Shown here: positions 52,544 to 61,239 of the stretch, one piece after another
Position numbering within the stretch: the first letter of the stretch is position 1
How the letters are laid out: every line of letters begins with the position of its first letter
Virus record (IMG/VR): IMGVR_UViG_3300044700_000691
Coordinates: 1 to 64,000 of that record
Source of the DNA: a virus
DNA: 64,000 bases
Direction: 5' to 3' (one strand)
Notes under the pieces: model-generated
The model's input: only the letters and a program-made list of their open reading frames with translations
Told to the model about the DNA's origin: nothing
The model's database searches: none
Program-made: the position numbers and the translations under genes

Positions 52544-53593
52544 TTATAATTTAACTCTAAGTTGGCCAGACTTCATTAAGTTTAGCATTTGCATAAGATA
52601 TACTGCTGAATTATCCGACTGTCCGCCTGGCATAACCACAGTATTTCCGCCGCCGGCTGTTGGCATTTCCATATTAGGTTGAGCTTGGCCTTGATTAACT
52701 GTATTAGTATTATACTGAGAATTTTCGCTTGTTACAAAATTTGATGAATTAGTTAAAGTTTGGGTATTTTCTGCCATTTGCTTAAGTGCAGATAACGAGG
52801 CAGCTCCAAAATCGGGTTTAACAATATCCTTTGTAATTTGAAGCGTACTTTTATTTGGTTCGCTAAATGTCATATTTTTACTAACTTCGCCTGGGGCTGA
52901 GGTGGCTCCGCCTACCCCGCCGTTAAGTATATTTGTTGCAAAGTTAGAAATAGTTTCAGATAGATTTGAAACATTCTGTGAAGTTTGGTCAAATCTAGTC
53001 TCTTGTGAATTTATTAAGTTAGTTGATGCAACTGCAGCAATATTTTCAGGCTGAGTCAGTTTAGGTTTTTCAGTTAACTCTGTAACCAGTGCGCCTATTG
53101 TATTTGAGATTGAACTTATTGAACTTTCTTTTTCAAGTTCAGCTGTTTGGGTAAGTTGATTAGTTATAATAGATTGAATATCAGAAAATCTGTTATCGGA
53201 TTGTCCCTGAATTAATTGTCGAATCTCTTCTTTATCACTAGTAATAGTTTCGATTTTATTAAATCTTTGCTCAAAATAGGATGCAAGTGGATCAAGCGCA
53301 GCATTTGAATTTTGCTGAACTGCCTGAAAGGTTTTAACATCATCTTTAATAGAAACTGACTCCTGTGCCGATTTAATTTTAGCAAATTCAGCTTGGATTT
53401 GAGCAAAATACTCTAGCGGATTAAAATTAGGTATAGTTAGCTCGGTTTCAGTTTTTAACTGACCTTGTGCAACATTAGGAGACTCTTCTGGCTTGTTAAA
53501 ATTAACGAGTCCAGATAGATTTAAATTTATCCCAGGCAGAATAGGTTCTGGCTGACCCTCGGCAATCTTAGCAAGATCAATAAAAAGTTCCAT
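52544..53593 (-). CDS. coiled-coil structural protein, unknown
   Basis: 349 residues. Gln/Ser/Asn-rich coiled coils (about 65-215), then a Gly-rich part (G-G-V-G-G-A-T) and a low-complexity stretch before a short helix at the end. Typical of tail-associated or fibre-linking proteins. TAAATAAC box 22 bases upstream. Confidence 0.6.
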   Translation of the reverse strand: MELFIDLAKIAEGQPEPILPGINLNLSGLVNFNKPEESPNVAQGQLKTETELTIPNFNPLEYFAQIQAEFAKIKSAQESVSIKDDVKTFQAVQQNSNAALDPLASYFEQRFNKIETITSDKEEIRQLIQGQSDNRFSDIQSIITNQLTQTAELEKESSISSISNTIGALVTELTEKPKLTQPENIAAVASTNLINSQETRFDQTSQNVSNLSETISNFATNILNGGVGGATSAPGEVSKNMTFSEPNKSTLQITKDIVKPDFGAASLSALKQMAENTQTLTNSSNFVTSENSQYNTNTVNQGQAQPNMEMPTAGGGNTVVMPGGQSDNSAVYLMQMLNLMKSGQLRVKL

Positions 53594-53607
53594 CTATACT
53601 TCTTTTT

Positions 53608-53615
53608 GTTATTTA
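53608..53615 (-). promoter_or_regulatory. late promoter box
   Basis: Minus strand CAATAAATAACAAAAAG, 22 bases from the ATG at 53593, between two structural genes. Confidence 0.65.
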
Positions 53616-53637
53616 TTGAAATTTTTTCGAAAATTGA

Positions 53638-53829
53638 TTACGCCAACTTTCCTGGTAAATTTGGAAGACCAGCGTCTAGCTCAGATTCAATTCGAGCATT
53701 GTTATCAGAAATCTGTTTATTTGTGATAGTTAAGTAGATTGAATATTCATAAAATGGTAGGCTGTACAATACATCTAGCGATTGATTCAGCTTCACGGCT
53801 AAGAACTTGTTAGTTTCAAACAAGTTCAC
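53638..53829 (-). CDS. small baseplate-assembly-like protein
   Basis: 63 residues. The centre reads L-P-F-Y-E-Y-S-I-Y, a pattern common in short proteins encoded beside gp26-like or tail-chaperone genes of myophages. It overlaps the gp26-like gene by 14 bases, so translation is coupled. Assembly role inferred from context. Confidence 0.6.
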   Translation of the reverse strand: MNLFETNKFLAVKLNQSLDVLYSLPFYEYSIYLTITNKQISDNNARIESELDAGLPNLPGKLA

Positions 53830-54769
53830 TAAATCCAGTTGAAATAAGGAAAAGATCTTTAACAGTGAAGCTGGAGTCCAAAAAAATTCGTGAGTCTATT
53901 TTAGATCCACACAGAGGGCAGTCTGCTTTAAGCAACTGTCTTTTGGCCTTTTGTATTTCATCCGCAAATTTTGAAATAAAGGTAAATTTCGGAATATTCC
54001 AGGTTAAACTTTCATGATTTAGAGCAGAATATGCTGAAATATCTAAAGATTCCCAATTTCCAACTAGATAAGGTACAATCTTTATAAAGGCTTTGTCTAT
54101 TTCTTGGCCAGTCGCAGTTAATTCAATTATGATTTCTCTAAGTCTATTCATAGTACCTAGAGTTGGCATATAGATATTAAATTCTGCATTCATTTTTTCA
54201 GATTTAACTGAATAGGCTCTATCTTCGCTTGAATAAAACTGTGTTAATTCATCTGGAAAATCAAATATTCTAAGCATTGAACTTTCAATTGGAAGCCTTT
54301 CAGAATATTTAGTCTCGCTACAGTTACACTCAAATCGGTGTGGCAGGTGGTTTTCACCATTTGGAAAAGTTAATTCTTGTATTTTGAAGATAATAAAGAA
54401 TCTGTCAATTTCTAAGATTTCTTTCCATGAAACAATTTCATCATCTATTCTAACCTCAGAACAGCGTTCTAAGATATAGTTTAATTGATCATCGATTGAT
54501 AACATATCAGTTTCATCGATGGTTGACCAGTGTCTAATTTCAGCAACAGTTGCTGATTTAATAGCTAGACTAAAACCGTCTACGTAAAATTTGCCTTTAC
54601 TTGGAAGATTTTCAAGTGGAATATTCTTTAACCCAAGTTCGTTAGGTTGAGAAAGTTTCGCCTTTGTTTTAGATTTTTCTTTAGTTGCAGCTTTGCCAGT
54701 ATTTACGCCTGACTTTTTATCTAGTTGGTCTAGATATTCTTGAGCCGCATTTGGATCGATTTCTTGCAT
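53816..54769 (-). CDS. T4 gp26-like baseplate hub protein
   Basis: 317 residues. A charged, Lys-rich first 45, then L-P-S-K-G-K-F-Y and T-V-A-E-I-R-H-W-S, the beginning of T4_baseplate (gp26) family proteins. Two C-x-C / C-x-x-C pairs (E-C-N-C near 155; C-P-L-C near 285) suggest a zinc site. Ends F-T-V-K-D-L-F-L-I-S. Longer than T4 gp26 (208 residues). Hub assembly is inferred from the family. Confidence 0.7.
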   Translation of the reverse strand: MQEIDPNAAQEYLDQLDKKSGVNTGKAATKEKSKTKAKLSQPNELGLKNIPLENLPSKGKFYVDGFSLAIKSATVAEIRHWSTIDETDMLSIDDQLNYILERCSEVRIDDEIVSWKEILEIDRFFIIFKIQELTFPNGENHLPHRFECNCSETKYSERLPIESSMLRIFDFPDELTQFYSSEDRAYSVKSEKMNAEFNIYMPTLGTMNRLREIIIELTATGQEIDKAFIKIVPYLVGNWESLDISAYSALNHESLTWNIPKFTFISKFADEIQKAKRQLLKADCPLCGSKIDSRIFLDSSFTVKDLFLISTGFSELV

Positions 54770-54789
54770 TGTATTAATACAGACCTTTT

Positions 54790-55248
54790 CTAGTCTTGTA
54801 TTAAAAACTGAATAAAGGTTTTTGTATGACTAGATGAACCTTCGTTAACTGTCATAAGGGAAGATGCGTATACTTCAACCTTTTTATTAGATTGAGAGTC
54901 TCTAATAAAAGCTCTAATTACCTGGTGTTTTCTGTCTAGTTCAAATCCCATGAAACGACCAAATACTTTAGCTGAACCGCCTTTTTGGTGTTGAGAATTT
55001 ACTTCAACTCCGCTTAGTCTTTTACCTGGTCTAAATTGATCATTGAGTTCCTGTACAAGTGCATCAAATTCAGAAGTTTCAACTTCCTGTGGAATCGATA
55101 AGTCCGCTAGTGGTAAAAGCTTAATTGTAATTCCAGGACTAAATGACGAGGTTGATGCAGAAAAGCCATAGTCACCACGGCCTTGAAATGGAATACTGCT
55201 TATAAAGCTATTCTTTTGTCCAAATGACATTACTGGTCTCATTAACAA
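54790..55248 (-). CDS. baseplate or tail protein, unknown
   Basis: 152 residues, Ser/Gly-rich start, then a beta-rich domain (F-G-R-F-M-G-F-E-L-D, A-F-I-R-D-S). Lies in the baseplate cluster and overlaps the previous gene by seven bases. Confidence 0.6.
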   Translation of the reverse strand: MLMRPVMSFGQKNSFISSIPFQGRGDYGFSASTSSFSPGITIKLLPLADLSIPQEVETSEFDALVQELNDQFRPGKRLSGVEVNSQHQKGGSAKVFGRFMGFELDRKHQVIRAFIRDSQSNKKVEVYASSLMTVNEGSSSHTKTFIQFLIQD

Positions 55249-56030
55249 TCACAATTATTTGGGTCAGCGTCAGTTTTTGTTTTAATTAATAAAACACTAA
55301 CATTAACACTAAATGCTGAGCTTGGGTTAGCCAGCGTTAAGCTATTTAAAATTTTAGTAGGATCCGCCGTATCTTCTGGTGCAAAGTACATATAGGCAGG
55401 TCCAACACTAAAGTTAGATGCGCTTGTTCCGCCATTTGCAAGAACTGAAGATATTCCACAGGTTAAGTGGTATTGATCTGGAGAAATTTCTGCGCCATCT
55501 TCATCAAGGGTAGGATAGTTTACATATACAATAATACCCTTTACATAAGCTTTATTTAGATTTAATACTTCAGTAAAAGTTAATACAGAAGCAGCTGCGG
55601 TTGCAGTCGCCTGTGCAGATAAAGTTAAGGCTGTTCCAGCAATTGCTAAAACCGTTGTTCCTGCTAAAATACCGCTTCCTGAAACTTTAGTACCAACTTT
55701 AATTAGTGGATTGGCTGCGGCTAGGGTTACTGCTGCACTATTAAGTGTAGTAGCAGCGGTTGAGGTTGTTCCTCCAAATAAACTATTTGTAAATATTGTT
55801 GCTGTTTCGCCTTGACAAATTTCCAACTCTTGTTTAGCATATGAATCGGTTGGATAAGCTAATTTGCCGAAATCACATAAATCAACTTGGCTAACATTTT
55901 TGTCTACTATTGAAAAGCAGTTATCAATAAGTCTAAGTGACTTTTTGACAGGCACTGGATCGCATAACCTAGCCATGCCAGCGTTAACTCGCTTATAGCT
56001 CGGATCACCTTTAAATTTAACGTAAGACAT
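55242..56030 (-). CDS. structural protein with inserted small beta domain
   Basis: 262 residues. About 90-150 is a Thr/Ala/Gly-rich unit (V-G-T-K-V-S-G-S-G-I-L-A-G-T-T-V ... A-T-A-T-A), a short beta module common as an insert or repeat in virion surface proteins of marine phages. The flanking parts look like one domain split by it. Ends N-N-C-D-C. Late box upstream. Confidence 0.68.
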   Translation of the reverse strand: MSYVKFKGDPSYKRVNAGMARLCDPVPVKKSLRLIDNCFSIVDKNVSQVDLCDFGKLAYPTDSYAKQELEICQGETATIFTNSLFGGTTSTAATTLNSAAVTLAAANPLIKVGTKVSGSGILAGTTVLAIAGTALTLSAQATATAAASVLTFTEVLNLNKAYVKGIIVYVNYPTLDEDGAEISPDQYHLTCGISSVLANGGTSASNFSVGPAYMYFAPEDTADPTKILNSLTLANPSSAFSVNVSVLLIKTKTDADPNNCDC

Positions 56031-56047
56031 TAGCAGTCGTTCTTTTT

Positions 56048-56055
56048 ATTATTTA
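56048..56055 (-). promoter_or_regulatory. late promoter box
   Basis: Minus strand GAGGTAAATAATAAAAAG, 25 bases from the ATG at 56030. Confidence 0.6.
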
Positions 56056-56063
56056 CCTCCAAA

Positions 56064-56819
56064 TTATTGGGTAATTCCTCTAGAGAGTCTTTCATCTGCG
56101 GAGAGTCTTCGGGTATCTCTATCTGGAATTTCCAGTAAATCAATATGCCTAGGTTTAGTTAAGTCAACTTCAATTGGTCCAGTAGATTTCACTGATTCTG
56201 GCTGAGTCTCCTTTTTAACCTTAGGCGTTTTAATTGGTTTCGGTGATTCTATTTTAGGTTCATCTGTGTGTTCGTATGCACCGCTGTTTCCAATTTGAAA
56301 ATCATCACTAACTTGAGGAATGACAGATTCAGGTAAATCTGATATTTTAGGTTCTTCTGCCAAAATTTCTGGTTCAGCCTTAGGCTCTTCTGGTTTAATA
56401 TAGTCAACCAGAGATTTAATAAAACCTAACGCGACAATTGGTAAAACTGCGCCTGAAATAATCGCAAGGATACGCTTTTGATAAATTAGGTCCTCTTCTT
56501 GAAGGCCAAACAGTTCAACCCAACCTGTAAAATTTTCTAGGTGTGAAAATGCATAATAGGTATTTCCCATTGCCTGCATAGCAGTTAAAAGTATAAAAAG
56601 TCCCCAAACAATACCCTTATTCATTTTATCTAAAACAATAATAGATGCTAAGGAAGCTGCTGCTCCGACTTCAAATCCAATTGCTAGAGAAATGGCTAGC
56701 CACGTTGGATTAGACAATTTAAAAAAGTCTACTACGTGGATTGTTGAAATAATTGATACTAGGAGATATAGAGTAACAAAAGAACCAATTATAAAGTAAT
56801 GGGCTGCTCTAGATTTCAT
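56064..56819 (-). CDS. four-helix membrane protein with long acidic/Pro-rich tail
   Basis: 251 residues. Hydrophobic segments about 8-28, 38-60, 67-87 and 112-135, then a 110-residue soluble tail with repeated K-P-E-E-P and P-K-I motifs and a final R-H-I-D-L-L-E-I-P-D-R-D-T. The tail could bind cytoplasmic partners. Its ATG overlaps the preceding stop. Role unknown. Confidence 0.62.
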   Translation of the reverse strand: MKSRAAHYFIIGSFVTLYLLVSIISTIHVVDFFKLSNPTWLAISLAIGFEVGAAASLASIIVLDKMNKGIVWGLFILLTAMQAMGNTYYAFSHLENFTGWVELFGLQEEDLIYQKRILAIISGAVLPIVALGFIKSLVDYIKPEEPKAEPEILAEEPKISDLPESVIPQVSDDFQIGNSGAYEHTDEPKIESPKPIKTPKVKKETQPESVKSTGPIEVDLTKPRHIDLLEIPDRDTRRLSADERLSRGITQ

Positions 56820-57094
56820 TATTGTGCTCCAAGTTTTTTTAATTCAACATCAATTTCAGATTGACGCTGAACATCTAGCATTTTACGATCGGTTGCTTGA
56901 ATCATTCGTTTTTCTGCTTTAAGACCCTCTATTTCAAGGTCCTTTTTTGTTGCTATCGAATCTAGAGTTGTTAATTGTTTCTTTATTTTAACAACCTCGC
57001 GATCTACACCGCAAGATTTCATATAGGTTAAAATTAATAAGAATATTACTACCTTTAATCCGTGTTTCTGTAAAAATTGTTCTACTTTGTTCAT
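56819..57094 (-). CDS. small membrane-anchored coiled-coil protein
   Basis: 91 residues: hydrophobic helix about 13-30 followed by a coiled coil with charged heptads. Topology like an i-spanin or envelope anchor. TAAATAAC box 29 bases upstream. Coupled to the four-helix membrane protein. Confidence 0.6.
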   Translation of the reverse strand: MNKVEQFLQKHGLKVVIFLLILTYMKSCGVDREVVKIKKQLTTLDSIATKKDLEIEGLKAEKRMIQATDRKMLDVQRQSEIDVELKKLGAQ

Positions 57095-57115
57095 AATTTA
57101 ATATTATTTGATACT

Positions 57116-57123
57116 GTTATTTA
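57116..57123 (-). promoter_or_regulatory. late promoter box
   Basis: Minus strand CCAAATAAATAACAG, 29 bases from the ATG at 57094, overlapping the end of the next gene upstream. Confidence 0.7.
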
Positions 57124-57618
57124 TTTGGCATTTAACATGTTCCAAACATATGCCCAATCCACTAGACTACCTGCTGGCAGTACAAACTGCATAATTATAA
57201 ATGCGGCAATTAGCGGATACGCTATTACATAAAAAAATCTTTCAAGATTAATTTCCTTAAACTCAAAATCCATCCATATTAAATATGCATAGACCTCTGG
57301 CGTTTTAATTCTCCTAAAGCCGGTTTTAACAAAATCGATAATTCCCAATTTTGTAATTGGGTCATTATAATCGGCAAGCGATTCTTTAACCTGGTTTATT
57401 TCAAATCCAAGCAAATCATCCGTATTCAATAAGACCTCAGGTTGAAGATTTTTAACATAGTATAGTCGACCAAAGCTAGTTCGTCTTAAGTTAAGCTTTT
57501 GAAGGTCGCCGGCTGCTTCTAATTCGGTAATTATCCCAAGATATTTTCTAAATAGGGCTAATTCTTTGATTAGCGCAACTAGTTTCTTAATAAAGACTAT
57601 TGGATTTACGTATTTCAT
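57121..57618 (-). CDS. membrane-associated protein, unknown
   Basis: 165 residues: a helical N-terminus (Y-V-N-P-I-V-F-I-K-K-L), soluble middle, and one strong hydrophobic stretch (about 130-155). It starts on the last base of the ECF-like sigma gene, so the two are coupled; an anti-sigma role is possible but not shown. Confidence 0.6.
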   Translation of the reverse strand: MKYVNPIVFIKKLVALIKELALFRKYLGIITELEAAGDLQKLNLRRTSFGRLYYVKNLQPEVLLNTDDLLGFEINQVKESLADYNDPITKLGIIDFVKTGFRRIKTPEVYAYLIWMDFEFKEINLERFFYVIAYPLIAAFIIMQFVLPAGSLVDWAYVWNMLNAK

Positions 57619-58262
57619 TAAAAAAGATCCTTTATTTTTTCGACTAGTTCCGGATTAGTTTCCAAAACCGAGTCTTTTAGTATTTTACGAGCTTTTCGTA
57701 TTTTAGTTTTAACTGTATTAAGGTTCATATCGTATTTGTTTGCGATATCAGCGCCTTTCATTTTATTTAGTTCCTTATCAATTAGGATAGATTTTTCCAA
57801 AGACTCTGGCATTTCTTCAATTGCAAGCATAGTTGCAGTGTATAAGTTTTCCAAAGAATACTCCTTTTCTAAATTATCTCGACTATCATCAACTAAAAAC
57901 AGAGAATTTCCAATTAAATCAATATCAGTAGTCGTGTGCTGCTTAAGTTTATGCAAATGTAATAGTGATTCATTTCGCGCAATAGTATAGATCCAAGTAG
58001 TAAATCTGTATTTTGGATTGTAACTATCAAGCGACTTAAATATCTTAAAGAACGTATTGTGTAGAGCCTCTTCAGTTTCGTCCTTATCTTTAAAGAACTT
58101 CCAAATAAAGTATTTAAGTTTCGGTTCCATAATACGAACCAATCGGTTCCGGTCCCTTTCGGAGAAAGTTTTTGCTAAAATTGCCTCAGCTAACTGTTGC
58201 ATTTCATCGTTAAGTCGACGGTTTAAATCTTCGTAACCCGTTAGCTTTTTGTTTATTGCCAT
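57618..58262 (-). CDS. ECF-like sigma factor
   Basis: 214 residues. Region 2: Y-F-I-W-K-F-F-K-D-K-D-E-T-E-E-A-L-H-N-T-F-F-K-I-F (about 51-75) and Y-R-F-T-T-W-I-Y-T-I-A-R-N-E (about 84-98), the ECF core. Region 4: M-K-G-A-D-I-A-N-K-Y-D-M-N-L-N-T-V-K-T-K-I-R-K-A-R (about 168-192), a helix-turn-helix. An N-terminal 45-residue extension precedes region 2. Located in the late cluster, it is the natural candidate to read the TAAATAA boxes, as gp55 does in T4; this is inference. Confidence 0.9.
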   Translation of the reverse strand: MAINKKLTGYEDLNRRLNDEMQQLAEAILAKTFSERDRNRLVRIMEPKLKYFIWKFFKDKDETEEALHNTFFKIFKSLDSYNPKYRFTTWIYTIARNESLLHLHKLKQHTTTDIDLIGNSLFLVDDSRDNLEKEYSLENLYTATMLAIEEMPESLEKSILIDKELNKMKGADIANKYDMNLNTVKTKIRKARKILKDSVLETNPELVEKIKDLF

Positions 58263-58304
58263 AAAAGTGTTTTTCTAGATAGTGTTATTGTGTACTAGGT
58301 TAAT

Positions 58305-59006
58305 TTACCAATTAATTTTATTTGTGGTCTTCCATTTCTCATATCTTTCTGTAATTTCTATTAAAATTTTATTACGAACGATATCTGAGTCTCCAAATGT
58401 GTGAATTCCCATTCCTTTAATACCATTCATCATTTCAATAAATTTAGGAAGTGCCACTTTGTCTCTTGATATGTCATATTGACTTACATCTCCGCAAATT
58501 AATACCTTTGAATTTTTTCCCATTCTGGTAATAAACAGCATCAACTGTCTAAAATCTGCATTTTGTGCTTCATCTAATACCATTAGACAATTGTCAAATG
58601 TTGCTCCTCGCATATATGCCATTGGTCTAAATTCAATAAGACCATCACCTTCTAATTTAACTAAGTTATCCCAGCCAATAATTTTTTCAAAGTTAGTTCG
58701 ATAACTTTCCATAAATGGATCGATTTTCTCTTTAATATCTCCTGGCAAAAATCCAAGCTTTTCTCCAGATTCCTGAATTGGTTTGGATAAAATTATTTTC
58801 TGTATTTTGTCTTCTGTGTGTAATTTCATAGAAGCATAACATGCTACAAACGTTTTACTTGTTCCAGCTGGTCCATAACATAAAGTTATATCATTATTTA
58901 GAATAGTATCAAGATAGTCTTTTTGTGAAGGCTTTAATGAAACCTGTTTTAGCAAGTCTGGAATCGACTGTGCAGCAGTACCTCTTCTTTTTGTGGATCT
59001 TTGCAT
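58305..59006 (-). CDS. phoH: PhoH-like ATPase
   Basis: 233 residues. Walker A G-P-A-G-T-S-K-T (45-52), L-S-K-P-I-Q-E-S-G-E-K-L-G-F-L-P-G-D, Walker B M-V-L-D-E-A-Q-N, and G-D-V-S-Q-Y-D: the PhoH family order. Frequent in marine and T4-like phages; RNA or nucleotide-related ATPase of unsettled role. Confidence 0.92.
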   Translation of the reverse strand: MQRSTKRRGTAAQSIPDLLKQVSLKPSQKDYLDTILNNDITLCYGPAGTSKTFVACYASMKLHTEDKIQKIILSKPIQESGEKLGFLPGDIKEKIDPFMESYRTNFEKIIGWDNLVKLEGDGLIEFRPMAYMRGATFDNCLMVLDEAQNADFRQLMLFITRMGKNSKVLICGDVSQYDISRDKVALPKFIEMMNGIKGMGIHTFGDSDIVRNKILIEITERYEKWKTTNKINW

Positions 59007-59272
59007 TAGTTAATGTTATTTTTAATTTGCTCAATTAGTGACATACAAGTATGACACATTTCGTAATCTTCGAGTTCTTCGAAGTGTTTTTTTGCTTTTT
59101 CAATTGCATCTTCCCATCCATCTCTTAACACAAATGCATCAATTTCGGATTCGGCAACTTTAACATTTGGCAATTCAGCAACATCAGTATTCTTCTCTAT
59201 TGCTAGTTGAATTGCTGAGACAGTTCTTCTAAAAATAACATCTCTATCTCGAGTTAAGTCAAAATTAATCAT
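59006..59272 (-). CDS. small protein with E-D-Y-E-M-C motif
   Basis: 88 residues, helical, acidic. K-H-F-E-E-L-E-D-Y-E-M-C-H-T-C repeats the hairpin seen at 26176 and 37495. It overlaps the PhoH start by one base and follows terminase by six bases. Function unknown. Confidence 0.62.
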   Translation of the reverse strand: MINFDLTRDRDVIFRRTVSAIQLAIEKNTDVAELPNVKVAESEIDAFVLRDGWEDAIEKAKKHFEELEDYEMCHTCMSLIEQIKNNIN

Positions 59273-59278
59273 TCTCCA

Positions 59279-61237
59279 CTAGTTTTTTTGATCTCCATAA
59301 AATCCAGACAAAGTCTGCTTATATGAATCTAAGTAATTTGCATCGAACACTTGTCTTTGTCCTGGTTTTTTCATTTGTGGCGTATCGTTTAGATAACCTA
59401 CTAAATCTGATGTAATCTTGGATGAGCCGTCTCCCTGAATTGAATTTAAAATTGTTTCAGTTACGGCCTTTTTATATTCTTCACTAGTTCTATCCCAAAC
59501 CTCTGTACCTAACTCTAAAAAGCTTGGAGAGTCAAAAAACGCCGCCGAGTTGACGCAAGTCATTGCTAAGTCGTCATTACCGCTTTGGCTTCGGTATGTA
59601 CCATTGGTTGATCTACCAAATGAACCAAGTTCCATTACGGTTTTACTTTCGTTTGGCAAAATCTTATTTACGTTAACATGATACTTAAATCTTTCGCAGA
59701 ATTTAATTTTATTAGTAACACTTAATTTAAGACCTGGTTTAAGTAGTTTAGTTGCTTCAGTATGTTTAGAGTGGATTAACTGGCCCGGCCAATACTGTTC
59801 GTTGCTTGAGATCTTATCCAAAATAAAGTCCCCCTTGTGGTTTAATTCTATTAGGACTTTAATATTTTCAAAATTAAATAGTCTGTAAACTAAATATTCT
59901 AATACTTGAGCATATTCATTAATTGTTTGTCGATTACTTCTCCAAGTTGCAACCTGTACAAGAGAAATACAGTCTAATTCAGATTTAATTAGATTTTTAA
60001 TTGGCTCTAGCGTTTTTATTGGAAGGGCTACTGCTTTAAAAATATTAATAACTGAAAAGTCTTTGCCTGTTCCATCTGCAGTATCGACTGAAAATACATA
60101 TTGATCTGGAGAATTTCTAAAGTCCTGTTCGTCCCAATCCTTTAGGTTAGGGTGAACTGTAAAATTACCTTCCATTAAGGCAAGTACTTCTGGATCCCAA
60201 TTGATTTTAAGAGGTTCTTCGTATTTGGTTGCAATACTAAATATTTTCTTAAGATCCTTTGACGATAATAGTAATCTATCTGAAGAAAAGAATTGCAATC
60301 CATATTCCTGGTTAAAATCTTCTTCTGATCCCATGTTTGCAATAGTTTCAGCTTTCCATTTATCATCTCTGCCTGGAACTTGCCACCAGTCAACTCTAAG
60401 TGGAGCATAGGTATTTAGTCCATTTAGTGCATCCATATAGATTTCATAGAATCTGTTCATTCCATTTGGAGTTGATGTAATAATAATCTTGGATGTAGTT
60501 GATGCAGAAATAGTAGGGTAAATTGCTCGATAAAAGAAATCTAGGTAAGCTGGCGAAATATGCGCAAACTCATCAATGTATAGTAGGTGAATGGTAAAAC
60601 CAATACCTGTATTTTTAGTGGTGGTACGTCCAATTAATCTACAGCCATTATCGAACTTCATCGACATAACGTTATTTGAAATACAGCCGGGTTTTAGGAA
60701 AAATGGCAGATTTTCAAAAATAGATTTGATTTTATCAACAACCTCTTTGGTGGTTGACGCAATATTGGCAACAGCTAATACGTTTTTATCAGTATGGAAA
60801 ATAAGATACCATGCAACAAACACGCCAGACATTACAGTTTTACCAATTTGGCGGCTTGCCATTAAGATATTAAATCGACTTGCGCCAAATCCTCTAATAA
60901 TTTCCTCTTGGTAATCACGTAAGATAATTTGTTCAACACCATATTCAGTTAAAACCTGAGCATACTTATTTGCAAAGTAGACAACGTCAGATTTACACTT
61001 TTTTATCTCTTCGAGTTCTTCTGGAGAATATTCAAATACTAAGTTTGGTTTTTTCCAAGCGGGATCATTGTCTTTAAATGGCGAGTTTTTGATAGTTTTA
61101 ATATCAATTAAACCATTTTCAAAATCAGCTAGTAACTGATCAATCTTTTTAGTAGTCCAAACTGAACTATTTTCAGTGTCATCTAGTTTAGATAGTTGTA
61201 CGCTGGTTCGACCGCCCGATGCTATAAAGTCTTTCAT
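59279..61237 (-). CDS. terL: terminase large subunit, T4 gp17-like
   Basis: 652 residues. Walker A A-S-R-Q-I-G-K-T (127-134), Walker B L-L-Y-I-D-E-F (D222/E223), a C-motif T-S-T-P-N (255-259), then the nuclease: F-S-V-D-T-A-D-G (D385), L-I-E-L-N, and G-N-D-D-L-A-M. ATP-driven DNA packaging motor and headful nuclease. Preceded by a terminase-small-like gene two bases upstream. Confidence 0.95.
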   Translation of the reverse strand: MKDFIASGGRTSVQLSKLDDTENSSVWTTKKIDQLLADFENGLIDIKTIKNSPFKDNDPAWKKPNLVFEYSPEELEEIKKCKSDVVYFANKYAQVLTEYGVEQIILRDYQEEIIRGFGASRFNILMASRQIGKTVMSGVFVAWYLIFHTDKNVLAVANIASTTKEVVDKIKSIFENLPFFLKPGCISNNVMSMKFDNGCRLIGRTTTKNTGIGFTIHLLYIDEFAHISPAYLDFFYRAIYPTISASTTSKIIITSTPNGMNRFYEIYMDALNGLNTYAPLRVDWWQVPGRDDKWKAETIANMGSEEDFNQEYGLQFFSSDRLLLSSKDLKKIFSIATKYEEPLKINWDPEVLALMEGNFTVHPNLKDWDEQDFRNSPDQYVFSVDTADGTGKDFSVINIFKAVALPIKTLEPIKNLIKSELDCISLVQVATWRSNRQTINEYAQVLEYLVYRLFNFENIKVLIELNHKGDFILDKISSNEQYWPGQLIHSKHTEATKLLKPGLKLSVTNKIKFCERFKYHVNVNKILPNESKTVMELGSFGRSTNGTYRSQSGNDDLAMTCVNSAAFFDSPSFLELGTEVWDRTSEEYKKAVTETILNSIQGDGSSKITSDLVGYLNDTPQMKKPGQRQVFDANYLDSYKQTLSGFYGDQKN

Positions 61238-61239
61238 AC

